Below are positions 1 through 7,554 of a DNA stretch of 64,000 nucleotides, in pieces (the stretch's first letter is position 1; each line of letters opens with the position of its first letter). Source of the stretch: Saprospiraceae bacterium (GTDB taxonomy: Bacteria; Bacteroidota; Bacteroidia; Chitinophagales; Saprospiraceae). The notes beneath the pieces are model-generated. The model saw only the letters and a list, made by a program, of their open reading frames with translations, did not search any database and was not told the DNA's origin. Where the stretch lies: the NCBI GenBank assembly GCA_028285085.1, contig JANQQI010000022.1, forward strand, positions 81,998 through 145,997, given 5' to 3'. The translations under genes were made by a program, and so were the position numbers.

Positions 1-1
1 C

Positions 2-241
2 TATATCCATCGCTGGGATGACGAAAAAATCTCTGTGGAAAATGGCCGTTGGGGGCCCTTCATTCGCTTCGGTAAGAAAAACGTGAAGATTCCTAAGGTC
101 GACGGTGAACGCATGACTAGCGAAGCGGCCAAGGAATTGACTCTGGAACAAGTGAAATCAATGATTGAAGCGGAAATTCCGGATGCATTCGCGAAGAAAA
201 AGAAAAAAGCTACCAAGGCAAAAGCTAAAGCGAAGAAGTAA
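2..241 (+). CDS. topA: DNA topoisomerase I, C-terminal end (partial)
   Basis: Only the last 79 residues are in the window; the frame is open to the left edge and stops with TAA at 239-241. The segment GRWGPFIRFGKKNVKIP is the typical C-terminal repeat of Bacteroidota type IA topoisomerases, which relax negative supercoils by cleaving one strand. After it comes a Lys/Ala-rich basic tail (residues of the type KKKKKATKAKAKAKK), common in this family and likely to contact DNA. The catalytic Tyr domain lies outside the window. A hairpin with a T-run follows 30 bp downstream. The identification rests on the repeat motif and the tail, so it is good but not certain. Confidence 0.8.
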   Translation, partial: YIHRWDDEKISVENGRWGPFIRFGKKNVKIPKVDGERMTSEAAKELTLEQVKSMIEAEIPDAFAKKKKKATKAKAKAKK

Positions 242-270
242 GCTTTTAGCCAAGGTGATTAAGATATTAG

Positions 271-301
271 GGGCTGGTGTCGATGACGCCGGCTCTTTTT
301 T
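271..301 (+). terminator. Rho-independent terminator of topA
   Basis: An 11-bp stem (271-281 with 285-295, three G-U pairs) with the loop GAT is followed directly by six T residues. It lies 30 bp after the topA stop and before the convergent lpxB. Confidence 0.75.
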
Positions 302-335
302 GTTTGTTTCAGAACGATTAGGGGTGAAAAATGCA

Positions 336-1442
336 CTATTTCAAATAACCCACCATCAACTCCGCCGTTCGGCGCGAAGCGCCGCCCTGACCCAGTCGTT
401 GATGGAGTTCCTCGTACCCGGCCATCATTTCGAGGCGAGTACTATCTTGTAGCAAAGCCTGTAGATTCTCCCGTAAAGCATCCGTATTGAAATCACCCTG
501 GATCAATTCTTTAACCAGCTCGCGATTCAAGACTAAATTGACTAGCGAAATATACTTAACGTTGACCAGGCGCCGGGCTATCCAGTAGGAGACTGCACTA
601 CCGCGGTAACAGACCACCTGAGGGATTTTAAAGAGGGCGGTTTCTAGCGTAGCGGTGCCAGAGGTGACCAAGGCCGCCCGGGCGTGGCGTAGCAATTCGT
701 AGGTTTGGTTTTGGACCAAATGAATATTGCGATGCTGCTGGAGGTAAGGGGCATAGACACTCTCAGGCATAGAAGGCGCACCAGCGATGACAAATTGATG
801 ATCCGGGAAATGTGAAACCATTTCCAGCATCCCGGCTAGCATGCGCTGGATTTCTTGCTTGCGACTACCGGGCAGTAAAGCAATGATTGGATGTTTCGAT
901 AATTGATTGGCGGAGCGAAAAGCCGGATCAGCTTCGGTATCCGCCACTACGTCGAGTAGGGGATGCCCCACAAAGTCAACGGCGTAATCATATTTTTTAT
1001 AGAAGTCAGCTTCAAAGGGTAGGATGACAAACATCCGCTCGACGTTCTTTTTAATCTGATGCACGCGGCTACTATGCCAGGCCCAGATCTGGGGAGAGAT
1101 GTAATAAAAAACGCGGATGCCTTCTTGCTTTGCCCAGCGGGCAATTCTTAGATTGAAGCCCGGATAGTCAATGAGGATGAGCACATCGGGTTGATATTCC
1201 AGAATATCGGCTTTGCAAAAGCGCATATTTCGCAGAATGGTGCGCAAGTTTTTGACAACTTCCACAAAGCCCATAAAAGCGAGGTCGCGATAATGCTTGA
1301 CCAATTTGCCGCCAGCCTCAGCCATAAGATCACCACCCCAAACCCGGAAATCGGCTAGATCATCTTCTCGAGCGAGTGCTTTGATCAAATTTGATCCGTG
1401 AAGATCACCCGAAGCTTCACCGGCGATGATGTAGTATTTCAC
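336..1442 (-). CDS. lpxB: Lipid-A-disaccharide synthase LpxB
   Basis: This 368-residue protein joins UDP-diacylglucosamine and lipid X to make the lipid A disaccharide at the inner face of the cytoplasmic membrane. The N-terminus has the family signature YYIIAGEASGDLHGSNLI, and the middle has the conserved FYISPQIWAW segment. The second half carries the glycosyltransferase-type motif LLPGSRKQEI and the donor-site region around TSGTATLETAL. Length fits LpxB (about 370-390). The gene is the last of a tight minus-strand unit surE - small membrane protein - lpxB with 2-4 bp gaps, so it is almost surely co-transcribed. It shows that the cell makes lipid A-based lipopolysaccharide. Confidence 0.95.
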   Translation of the reverse strand: MKYYIIAGEASGDLHGSNLIKALAREDDLADFRVWGGDLMAEAGGKLVKHYRDLAFMGFVEVVKNLRTILRNMRFCKADILEYQPDVLILIDYPGFNLRIARWAKQEGIRVFYYISPQIWAWHSSRVHQIKKNVERMFVILPFEADFYKKYDYAVDFVGHPLLDVVADTEADPAFRSANQLSKHPIIALLPGSRKQEIQRMLAGMLEMVSHFPDHQFVIAGAPSMPESVYAPYLQQHRNIHLVQNQTYELLRHARAALVTSGTATLETALFKIPQVVCYRGSAVSYWIARRLVNVKYISLVNLVLNRELVKELIQGDFNTDALRENLQALLQDSTRLEMMAGYEELHQRLGQGGASRRTAELMVGYLK

Positions 1443-1444
1443 CC

Positions 1445-1756
1445 TTAGATGTTTTGGAAAAGGAAATCTTTAAACCAAAATACCCAAATTCCCACGAAAA
1501 GGACCGTTGGGAAAATTAATCCCCGCATACTTTCATCGAACCGACGGCGACGATAGAGATTGAAGGGAATAATATTGAGGCAAATGGCCAACAAAGAGAT
1601 GGTGCGTGCGCGCCAGCTTTCCGAAAAACCAGTGGGGTCGAATGCGCCAATTTGGGTAAGTAATTCGAATCCTCCTTTGATGAGCCAGTAGCCTGTAAGA
1701 GGGATCAATAGCCCGAGGATCAACCCTGTAATAATGTTATTTCTATTCCAGAACAT
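1445..1756 (-). CDS. Small integral membrane protein of the surE-lpxB unit
   Basis: A 103-residue protein with three hydrophobic segments (about residues 9-30, 52-68 and 80-98), a short basic stretch YRRRRFDE between the last two, and a predicted inner-membrane location. I do not recognise a named family. It sits between surE (4 bp upstream) and lpxB (2 bp downstream), so translation is probably coupled. Small membrane proteins in this slot are common in Bacteroidota, but I cannot give a function; a link to envelope lipid synthesis is only suggested by lpxB. Confidence 0.75.
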   Translation of the reverse strand: MFWNRNNIITGLILGLLIPLTGYWLIKGGFELLTQIGAFDPTGFSESWRARTISLLAICLNIIPFNLYRRRRFDESMRGLIFPTVLFVGIWVFWFKDFLFQNI

Positions 1757-1760
1757 GCGC

Positions 1761-2540
1761 TTAGATCGTAATCTCTTTTTCCATGGCTTGCAGATTCGCC
1801 AATTCGTGGTAGTGGGTTAGGTCGTGCTGGGAAGGCACCACAGAAATATAATTGTTCTCTAAAGCCCAGACATCAGTATCTTCTTTAGGGTCGTCGTTGA
1901 TGAATTTGCCGGTAAGCCAGTAATATTTCTGGCCGCGGGGATCAATGGCTTCTACAAATTCTTCGGACCAGCGGGCATTAGCCTGGCGACACACTTTGAT
2001 ACCCTGAATATCTTCCCGCTTGCAAGCTGGGATATTGACATTCAAAAGGCTGCCATGCTCCAATCCGTGTTCGAGTACGTAGCTAGCAATAGATTCCACA
2101 AAGGGCTTACTAGCCTCGAAATCAGCATCGAAGGAGTAATCAAGCAATGAAAAGCCAATCGAGTTGATACCTTCAAGAGAAGCCTCCATCGCGGCTGACA
2201 TCGTACCAGAATAAATGATATTGATACTGGCATTGGAGCCGTGATTGACCCCCGAGACGCACAAGTCGATCTCGCGATCCTTCAGCAAAACATTTTTTGC
2301 CAGCTTTACACAATCGACGGGCGTACCCGTACATTCGTAGGCTTCGATGCCGGGAAAAATACTGACTTTGTGCAGGCGAAGCGGATGATGGATCGTAATC
2401 GCGTGTCCCATGCCGGATTGCGGAGAATCGGGAGCAACGACAACAACTTCCCCCAATTTTTTGGCAACTTCGACTAGTGCTCGGATACCTGGGGCAGATA
2501 CGCCGTCGTCATTTGTAACAAGGATAAGTGGTTTTTTCAT
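1761..2540 (-). CDS. surE: 5'-nucleotidase SurE
   Basis: A 259-residue metal-dependent nucleoside-5'-monophosphate phosphatase of the stationary-phase survival family. The N-terminus ILVTNDDGVSAPGIRAL contains the paired Asp residues (11 and 12) that bind the divalent metal. The conserved blocks APDSPQSGMGHAIT, GTPVDCVKLA and SGVNHGSNASINIIYSGTM follow in the expected order. Length matches the family. It is the first gene of a three-gene minus-strand unit with lpxB and faces hemH across a 300-bp divergent gap. Confidence 0.95.
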   Translation of the reverse strand: MKKPLILVTNDDGVSAPGIRALVEVAKKLGEVVVVAPDSPQSGMGHAITIHHPLRLHKVSIFPGIEAYECTGTPVDCVKLAKNVLLKDREIDLCVSGVNHGSNASINIIYSGTMSAAMEASLEGINSIGFSLLDYSFDADFEASKPFVESIASYVLEHGLEHGSLLNVNIPACKREDIQGIKVCRQANARWSEEFVEAIDPRGQKYYWLTGKFINDDPKEDTDVWALENNYISVVPSQHDLTHYHELANLQAMEKEITI

Positions 2541-2840
2541 CGATCTAGCTTTTGCGAGCCTAAAGGTAAGGAAGATGCTGGAATGATTACAATTAAGGTA
2601 TCGTCAAATCGGTTTTATATCTTTTACAGTTCTTTTACACTCATTTTACATGCTCGTCAACCACTTTCGAACTAGGTTGTTATAGTTTCGTATTTAAACA
2701 AACGCCTTAAATTACCTCACGATTTTAATTAGATTGCGAGTGATTAGAGGTGGAACTGAATTAAACTTTTAGATAGTTAGAATAGGTTTAAATCAGTTCA
2801 TGGAATAAAACTTCATTGCAACGACGTTTAACAAACAAAT
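2541..2840. other. Divergent intergenic region surE / hemH
   Basis: An AT-rich gap of 300 bp that must hold the promoters of both divergent genes. I see no exact TAnnTTTG box at a sensible distance. The closest is TAGTTTCG near 2689 with one mismatch. No convincing small ORF or RNA structure was found. Confidence 0.4.
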
Positions 2841-3863
2841 ATGACTCAATTAGGAAAGAAAGGTGTCTTGCTGGTCAATTTAGGTACACCTGATGCTCCG
2901 AGTCGGGGAGCAGTATATCGCTATCTCAAACAGTTTTTATTGGATCGACGGGTCATTGATTACCCGTGGTTGGCGCGTAATCTGCTGGTCCGAGGTATTA
3001 TCGCTCCCTTTCGCTCTGGCGCATCAGCTAAACTATATAAAAAACTCTGGACACCGGAAGGGTCACCCTTAAAGGTCTACGGGGAGCGCCTTGCTATTGG
3101 CGTACAGGATCATCTTGGATCAGATTTCGAGGTGGAGTTAGCCATGCGTTATCAATCGCCTTCCATTGAGTCAGCCATCAATAAGTTACTGGATAGGCAA
3201 GTCGCCGAAATTATTGTGTTTCCACTATTCCCTCAATATGCTTCTGCAACGACGGGGAGTGTGCACGAGGAAGTAATGCGGATATTGGCTAAAAAGGAAA
3301 ACATCCCTAATGTCAAAATGGTGAATTCTTATTTTGACTATCAGCCCATGATTGACATCTTCGTAGCAAATGCCAAGAAGTACGATCTCGATAGCTATGA
3401 TCATATCTTGTTTAGCTATCATGGCTTACCACAGCGCCAACTTCGTAAAGCAGATAATTGCAACCACTGCTTGAAAACTGATGGCTGTTGTGAAACCCTA
3501 TCGCTGAAGAATCAATTTTGCTATTCGGCTCAGTGCCACGCTACATCTTATGCCATCGCCAAGCAACTTGGCTTATCCAAAGAGCAGTATACCATTTGTT
3601 TCCAATCTCGTCTTGGTCCTGAGGCCTGGGCTCAACCTTACACTTCGAAAATCATCGAAGAGCGAGCTGAGCACGGCGATAAGCGTCTATTAGTGTTCTG
3701 TCCTGCTTTCGTCTCTGACTGTTTGGAAACGACCATCGAGATTACTGACGAATACTTGGAAGAATTTCAGGAAGCAGGTGGAGAGCATTTGGATCTGGTG
3801 GAAAGCCTTAATGACCATCCCGCTTGGATGACGGCAGTTTCTGATTTGGTGCGCGCGCAGTAG
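2841..3863 (+). CDS. hemH: Ferrochelatase HemH
   Basis: A 340-residue enzyme that inserts ferrous iron into protoporphyrin IX, the last step of the protoporphyrin-dependent haem pathway. The N-terminus GVLLVNLGTPDAPS is diagnostic. The metal-binding His lies in FSYHGLPQRQ (His194), and the region FCPAFVSDCLETTIEI with the conserved Glu residues closes the active site. There is an unusual cluster of Cys at 207, 210, 216 and 217. Some ferrochelatases hold a [2Fe-2S] cluster, but their Cys pattern is different, so a cluster here is only a possibility. It is a single gene. The haem product could serve the CxxCH lipoprotein at 60032-63145. Confidence 0.95.
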   Translation: MTQLGKKGVLLVNLGTPDAPSRGAVYRYLKQFLLDRRVIDYPWLARNLLVRGIIAPFRSGASAKLYKKLWTPEGSPLKVYGERLAIGVQDHLGSDFEVELAMRYQSPSIESAINKLLDRQVAEIIVFPLFPQYASATTGSVHEEVMRILAKKENIPNVKMVNSYFDYQPMIDIFVANAKKYDLDSYDHILFSYHGLPQRQLRKADNCNHCLKTDGCCETLSLKNQFCYSAQCHATSYAIAKQLGLSKEQYTICFQSRLGPEAWAQPYTSKIIEERAEHGDKRLLVFCPAFVSDCLETTIEITDEYLEEFQEAGGEHLDLVESLNDHPAWMTAVSDLVRAQ

Positions 3864-3949
3864 ATTTTTAGACATTAAATGAGGGTAAATCGCCTTGATT
3901 TGCGCTATTTGATGCCTAAAATCCGACACATGTCTGCATTTCTAAGCCC

Positions 3950-4172
3950 GATTTATGGAATTTGGCCTTTTGCGGAATCTATAGATAGTGAGACTTCAAT
4001 CTTAGCGGTTGTCTTCCGATGTACTAAGGTTGAACGTATTGGCCAAATACGATTAATTAGGTTTCACTTTGCAAATGAACTCTGGCAAAGGCTGGAAGGC
4101 TATAGTATTTATTGACCGGACGAAAAATTGTTCGGGGCGGCGGTGGATGGGTGGGATCCCACCCTCAAAAGG
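3950..4172. repeat. Dispersed intergenic repeat, copy A
   Basis: Shares an ordered set of blocks with copy B (10825-11005): GATTTATGGAATTT at 3950-3963, the identical 15-mer CGGAATCTATAGATA at 3973-3987, the identical 11-mer GGCAAAGGCTG at 4085-4095, GGCGGTGG at 4140-4147, and a terminal GC-rich palindrome GGGTGGGATCCCACCC at 4150-4165 followed by TCAAAAG. Copy A is about 42 bp longer between the second and third blocks. It fills the gap between hemH and the restriction gene (3864-4304). Reading frames crossing it look accidental. Confidence 0.7.
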
Positions 4173-4304
4173 TGGCCTATAGCTTTTCCCTTTTTTCAAT
4201 CATTCTCTTTATCTCAATTCAATTATTCCATTGCCTTTACCATTCTCGTTTCATTTCCAATACAATTTCAAAACACCTATCTTAGCTCGCCAATAGATCA
4301 CAAT

Positions 4305-5195
4305 ATGCTGCCACTCGATCGTGCTATTCAGGAAAAAAAAGAGACGCTTGAAGATTTTCGGGATATCACCCTGCGAATTCTCAACTATCTCCCGGATGTA
4401 TTGAGTGACTATTTTGAAAAGGGAGATTACCGCATTTACATTAGCCGGCTTGCGGGTACTGAGAAATACGTCCGTCCAATTAATCAGCGGTTATTCATTT
4501 CGACTCCCAATGATTTTGTCCAATCCTTTCAAGAACTGGAGCAAGATTTAAGAGCTTTGCGCGGTGCGGCCTTTATCTCACCGGGTGGTAAGTACAACAT
4601 TGATCGTTGTTTGTACACCATCCAGCAGGCGCTGGGGGCGGGCTTCGATCTACTGGTTAATCCTAACAGCGCGCGTAAGCACGTCGGTAATCGTTTCGAA
4701 GAATTAATGAAGGCCTTTTTCTCGGCTTTGGGTATCGCTAACAAACGCATTGTGCTACAAATTCCTTATGATACCGACGAAGGAGAGAAAAACTATAAAT
4801 GCGAAAACGATCTTATTCTTTCCCCCTTCCCGGAAGTGCAATCAACGAGTCAGGCTTTAGACATTAAAGAGATTGTGGTTTCGGTCAAAACGACGTCCAA
4901 GGATCGAATGGGTAAGATGTTTATCGATAAGATGCTGCTGCAGCGCTTTGTCAAGCAACCGCAGAAGGTGATTGGCATTTTCCTCAACGATGTCCAACGC
5001 AAAGGAGACAATAATATCAGTTTTACCTTAGTGTCCAACCTTTTTATGGTTTATTCCAAATTCTTGACCGAGCTGGATGGGGTGTACTATCTGGATCCAC
5101 CTCCGATGGCCCGGCGCGCACCTTTTAATCGTTATATGAAATCCTTTTCGGATTTGGTGGTAGAAGACTTGGCTCGACTTTTTCGGGAAGAATAA
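4305..5195 (+). CDS. Putative type II restriction endonuclease
   Basis: A 296-residue protein starting at the ATG at 4305. The open frame extends upstream to 4128 but that part reads through the palindromic repeat and looks non-coding. The core resembles a PD-(D/E)xK nuclease: a Glu in NRFEELMKAFF (about 132-133), the acidic pair in YKCENDLIL (Glu167, Asp169), and then IVVSVKTTSKDR with Lys195 as the likely catalytic Lys. The string VKTTSKDR resembles the KTT-plus-Arg signature of many type II enzymes. The strongest evidence is the context: a DNA methyltransferase gene ends 6 bp away in convergent orientation. The recognition sequence cannot be read from the protein, and I do not recognise the exact family. 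Confidence 0.7.
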   Translation: MLPLDRAIQEKKETLEDFRDITLRILNYLPDVLSDYFEKGDYRIYISRLAGTEKYVRPINQRLFISTPNDFVQSFQELEQDLRALRGAAFISPGGKYNIDRCLYTIQQALGAGFDLLVNPNSARKHVGNRFEELMKAFFSALGIANKRIVLQIPYDTDEGEKNYKCENDLILSPFPEVQSTSQALDIKEIVVSVKTTSKDRMGKMFIDKMLLQRFVKQPQKVIGIFLNDVQRKGDNNISFTLVSNLFMVYSKFLTELDGVYYLDPPPMARRAPFNRYMKSFSDLVVEDLARLFREE

Positions 5196-5209
5196 TTCGG
5201 ATTATTCTT
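5188..5209. terminator. Inverted repeat spanning both R-M stop codons
   Basis: A perfect 9-bp inverted repeat (5188-5196 and 5201-5209) with a TCGG loop. The TAA of the restriction gene (5193-5195) lies in the left arm and that of the methyltransferase (5202-5204, minus strand) in the right arm. There is no T-run on either side, so it may stop transcription weakly or limit convergent read-through by pairing of the 3' ends. Confidence 0.4.
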
Positions 5210-6272
5210 GGCCGCGCAGCTTAGCGCGCCGGCGGAGAGCCTCGGCTTCGTCCTTAGCGGTACGAATTCGCTCAATTTGCTCCTTATCCAGCAGGCGATC
5301 CCTGATAATTTTGCAGTAATCAGCTTCCAGCTCGGTACCTAGCCAGCGTCGGTCGTAGGCTTCCGCCACTGCATAAGTTGTGCCCGAGCCGCCAAAGGGA
5401 TCGAGCACCAAATGATCGGGATCCGAAGAAGACAGAATGATGCGGCGGAGTAATTCGACAGGCTTTTGCGTTTTGTGTGGTGTTTTTTCCCAGGCACTAT
5501 TTGAAATCGTTGGAATCTCCAACACGTCCTTAGGCTTGGCGCCTAGCGGATGGGGTGTCCAAACGTACTCTTTTTTAGTTTTTCGTCCGGTTGAAAAATG
5601 CGAACTATCGGCTTGCTTCCGCGTCGGATATTTTAAAGTATGTTCATTATAGGGAATGCGCACTTCGTCAATGTTAAAAATGAAGTCTTTGCTTTTTCTG
5701 AAATGGAGAATACTTTCGTGCGAACGTCCCCAATCGTTACCCAAATTACCTTTGTTCCGATAAAACCAAATGAGCCATTTGCAGCCTTTGAATAAGCTGG
5801 AAGCGGCCCATTTTAAATCCGCCAAAATCTCTGAATAGCCGCAAATATAGAGCGAGCCACGAGGCTGTAGCACGCGATGTGCTTCTTGAATCCAGCTCAT
5901 GCTCCATTCCACATAAGCCTTCTGAGAAGCGAAGCTATCCCATTCGGCTTTTTTGATGTTGTAAGGAGGATCGGCAAAAATCAAATCAACAGATTCGTTT
6001 TCCAGTGATTTTAGTAATTTTACCGCATCAGCTTGAAATAGTTGTCCTCGTTCGGTTTGAAAATAAGGTTTCAAAGAGACGTAAGAAGCGGGCTTGGGAG
6101 CGCTGGGAAGTTGTTTAATAAACGTTTGGACTTGTTCCTCGGAATACACCCGATAGTTATTGATGGGATGACGTGAACTCTTAAATTTCCCGGACTTATC
6201 CCAGCGGCGTAGCGTTTCTGAGCTAACGCCAATCCGCTTTGCTGCCTCGCTGATTGTGAGATATTGGCTCAT
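5202..6272 (-). CDS. DNA methyltransferase with N-terminal MerR-like DNA-binding domain
   Basis: A 356-residue amino-methyltransferase (N6-adenine or N4-cytosine), the modification half of the R-M pair. Residues 4-49 form a MerR/excisionase-type winged helix (LTISEAAKRIGVSSETLRRW, with YRVYSEEQV at the wing). The catalytic motif IV DPPYN is at 101-105 and the S-adenosylmethionine motif DPFGGSGTT at 291-299, preceded by HKTQKPVELL (266-275). This order (motif IV before motif I) is that of the beta class. DPPYN favours adenine N6, but does not prove it. The fused helix could target the enzyme or repress its own promoter: overlapping palindromes lie 13 bp upstream of the start (6285-6309) next to a -7 box. 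The gene converges with the nuclease gene. Confidence 0.9.
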   Translation of the reverse strand: MSQYLTISEAAKRIGVSSETLRRWDKSGKFKSSRHPINNYRVYSEEQVQTFIKQLPSAPKPASYVSLKPYFQTERGQLFQADAVKLLKSLENESVDLIFADPPYNIKKAEWDSFASQKAYVEWSMSWIQEAHRVLQPRGSLYICGYSEILADLKWAASSLFKGCKWLIWFYRNKGNLGNDWGRSHESILHFRKSKDFIFNIDEVRIPYNEHTLKYPTRKQADSSHFSTGRKTKKEYVWTPHPLGAKPKDVLEIPTISNSAWEKTPHKTQKPVELLRRIILSSSDPDHLVLDPFGGSGTTYAVAEAYDRRWLGTELEADYCKIIRDRLLDKEQIERIRTAKDEAEALRRRAKLRGQE

Positions 6273-6284
6273 TACTAAAGATTA

Positions 6285-6317
6285 TACAAGCTTGTACAAG
6301 TTTGGACAACAAAAGTA
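6285..6317 (-). promoter_or_regulatory. Methyltransferase promoter with overlapping palindromic operator
   Basis: On the minus strand 6317-6310 reads TACTTTTG, an exact TAnnTTTG -7 box, predicting a start near 6303. No good -33 TTG is seen. Overlapping that start are two perfect palindromes, TACAAGCTTGTA (6285-6296) and CTTGTACAAG (6291-6300), then a third similar half-site pair TTGGACAA (6302-6309). The pattern suits binding by the MerR-like domain of the methyltransferase itself. That link is inference. The same DNA is the 5' flank of holA. Confidence 0.55.
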
Positions 6318-6344
6318 GTCGTTTTTTCGAATAAAAGGATCGTT

Positions 6345-7346
6345 TTGACCTACAAAGAAATCATAAAATCGCTTCGAGATAAACAGTATCGGCCAGTGTA
6401 TTTTCTACACGGCGCCGAGTCTTATTATATCGACCAGATCACTCATTATGTTGAAAGCCAAGTCTTGTCGGAAGGGGAGCGATCATTTAATCAAATGGTA
6501 TTCTACGGGAAGGACTCTGAGGCTAAAACCTTGATCGATACGGCTTGCCGCTATCCAATGATGTCTCCTTATCAGGTGGTGATTCTAAAAGAGGCTCAAG
6601 ACATGAAAAGTCTTGCTAATCTGCTGCCTTATATTGAAAAACCGGTACCAACCACGATCTTGCTTATCGCTTACAAGCACAAGAAATTTGATGCTCGGAC
6701 TAAGCTTGCCAAATCGCTAAAGGCTAATGCGGTCTATTTTGAGTCCAAACCGCTTTACGATAATCAAGTGCCGGATTGGATCAGCGATTATTTGAAATCA
6801 AAAAAGATGAGTATTGATGCCAGCGCTTCGCAACTCATCGCCGAGTATCTAGGGAGCAACTTATCCAAGATTGCCAATGAGCTGGATAAACTGACGATTA
6901 ATTTGCCAGCCGGTACGGCCGTTACTCAGCAACACATTCAGGATAATATTGGGATTAGTAAAGATTACAACGTTTTTGAGCTGCAACGCGCCTTGGGTAG
7001 CCGTAATGTTGTAAAAGCCAATCGCATTGCGAATTACTTTCGGGCCAATGCCCGCAAACATCCCTTGGTCGTGGTGATTGGTACCTTGTACAATTATTTC
7101 AGCAAGGTGTATATGCTACATTATCTGCGCAATAGCCCGGATCGCGAAATCAGTAAATCCCTCAAGTTGCGCTCGGATTATTTTCTACGCGAATATAAGC
7201 TGGCTGCTCGCAATTATCGTCCGGCGAAGGTGCGCCAGGTCATTAGCCTATTAAGCGAATACGATTTACGATCTAAGGGGGTGAATAATGATAGTACGCC
7301 CGAGGGCGAGTTGCTCAAAGAGTTGGTTTACAAGATTTTACACTAG
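6345..7346 (+). CDS. holA: DNA polymerase III subunit delta
   Basis: A 333-residue clamp-loader subunit that opens the beta sliding clamp. The N-terminus KPVYFLHG-like stretch RPVYFLHGAESYYIDQI is typical of HolA, followed by the beta-contacting region SPYQVVILKEAQ and the middle-domain segment IAEYLGSNLSKIANELDKL. The C-terminal helical domain contains NYFRANARKHPLVVVIGTLYNYF. Length is as expected. The start is a TTG at 6345, preceded by an AAAAGGA sequence, since no ATG precedes the conserved N-terminus. It is divergent from the methyltransferase, so its promoter must lie within 6273-6344, close to the palindromes. Confidence 0.9.
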   Translation: MTYKEIIKSLRDKQYRPVYFLHGAESYYIDQITHYVESQVLSEGERSFNQMVFYGKDSEAKTLIDTACRYPMMSPYQVVILKEAQDMKSLANLLPYIEKPVPTTILLIAYKHKKFDARTKLAKSLKANAVYFESKPLYDNQVPDWISDYLKSKKMSIDASASQLIAEYLGSNLSKIANELDKLTINLPAGTAVTQQHIQDNIGISKDYNVFELQRALGSRNVVKANRIANYFRANARKHPLVVVIGTLYNYFSKVYMLHYLRNSPDREISKSLKLRSDYFLREYKLAARNYRPAKVRQVISLLSEYDLRSKGVNNDSTPEGELLKELVYKILH

Positions 7347-7372
7347 GAGTAGATTTTTTTGTTTGAAAAAAC

Positions 7373-7404
7373 TTGCATAGCTGCTGAAAAGCCCATTATC
7401 TTTG
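7373..7404 (+). promoter_or_regulatory. Promoter of the trp operon
   Basis: A Bacteroidota-type promoter: TTG at 7373-7375, a 21-bp spacer, and TATCTTTG (exact TAnnTTTG) at 7397-7404. Transcription should begin near 7411, about 11 nt before the leader-peptide ATG. It lies only 26 bp after the holA stop, so trp expression can be separated from holA. Confidence 0.75.
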
Positions 7405-7421
7405 ACGCAAATAATAACACA

Positions 7422-7481
7422 ATGAATTTTTCAATGAATACAAATTGGTGGTGGCGTTTAACGAATTCGAAATCCGAGTGA
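7422..7481 (+). CDS. trpL: trp operon leader peptide
   Basis: A 19-codon reading frame starting at ATG 7422 (a second in-frame ATG is at 7434) and ending at TGA 7479-7481. It reads MNFSMNTNWWWRLTNSKSE and holds three consecutive Trp codons at 7446-7454. It lies between a good promoter and a strong terminator in front of trpE. Its job is to report charged tRNA-Trp: a ribosome that waits at the Trp codons covers RNA segment 1 and lets the antiterminator form. The peptide itself probably has no function. It is not preceded by an obvious Shine-Dalgarno sequence, as usual in this phylum. Confidence 0.9.
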   Translation: MNFSMNTNWWWRLTNSKSE

Positions 7482-7554
7482 GTTGAATGCGCTATTGATG
7501 GTATCCATTATACATAAAAAGCGGCTTGTCGAAATCACTCGACAAGCCGCTTTT
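7454..7554 (+). promoter_or_regulatory. Ribosome-mediated transcription attenuator of the trp operon
   Basis: Four competing segments are visible. Segment 1 (7454-7462, GCGTTTAAC), right at the last Trp codon, pairs over nine positions with segment 2 (7482-7490, GTTGAATGC; two G-U pairs). The wider segment 2 (7475-7493) can instead pair with segment 3: CGAGTGA 7475-7481 with TCACTCG 7535-7541, and CGCT 7490-7493 with AGCG 7520-7523, with bulges between. Segments 3 and 4 (7517-7532 with 7539-7554) form a perfect 16-bp terminator stem ending in TTTT. Stalling at Trp codons hides segment 1 and favours read-through. A ribosome at the stop codon hides segment 2 and favours termination. Confidence 0.85.

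Noticed and set aside
207..217. Basic tail of TopA as a separate small basic protein
   Set aside because: It is in frame with the conserved topoisomerase repeat and such tails are normal in this family.
3879..4115. 78-codon plus-strand reading frame after hemH
   Set aside because: Lies inside the dispersed repeat region, without a ribosome site or any family-like motif.
4128..4304. N-terminal extension of the restriction gene to 4128
   Set aside because: It reads through the palindromic repeat copy A and is low in coding character. The ATG at 4305 gives a normal N-terminus.
6290..6295. AAGCTT in the operator as the recognition site of the R-M system
   Set aside because: The proteins show no resemblance that I can see to HindIII, and a six-base match within a palindrome cluster is likely to be chance.
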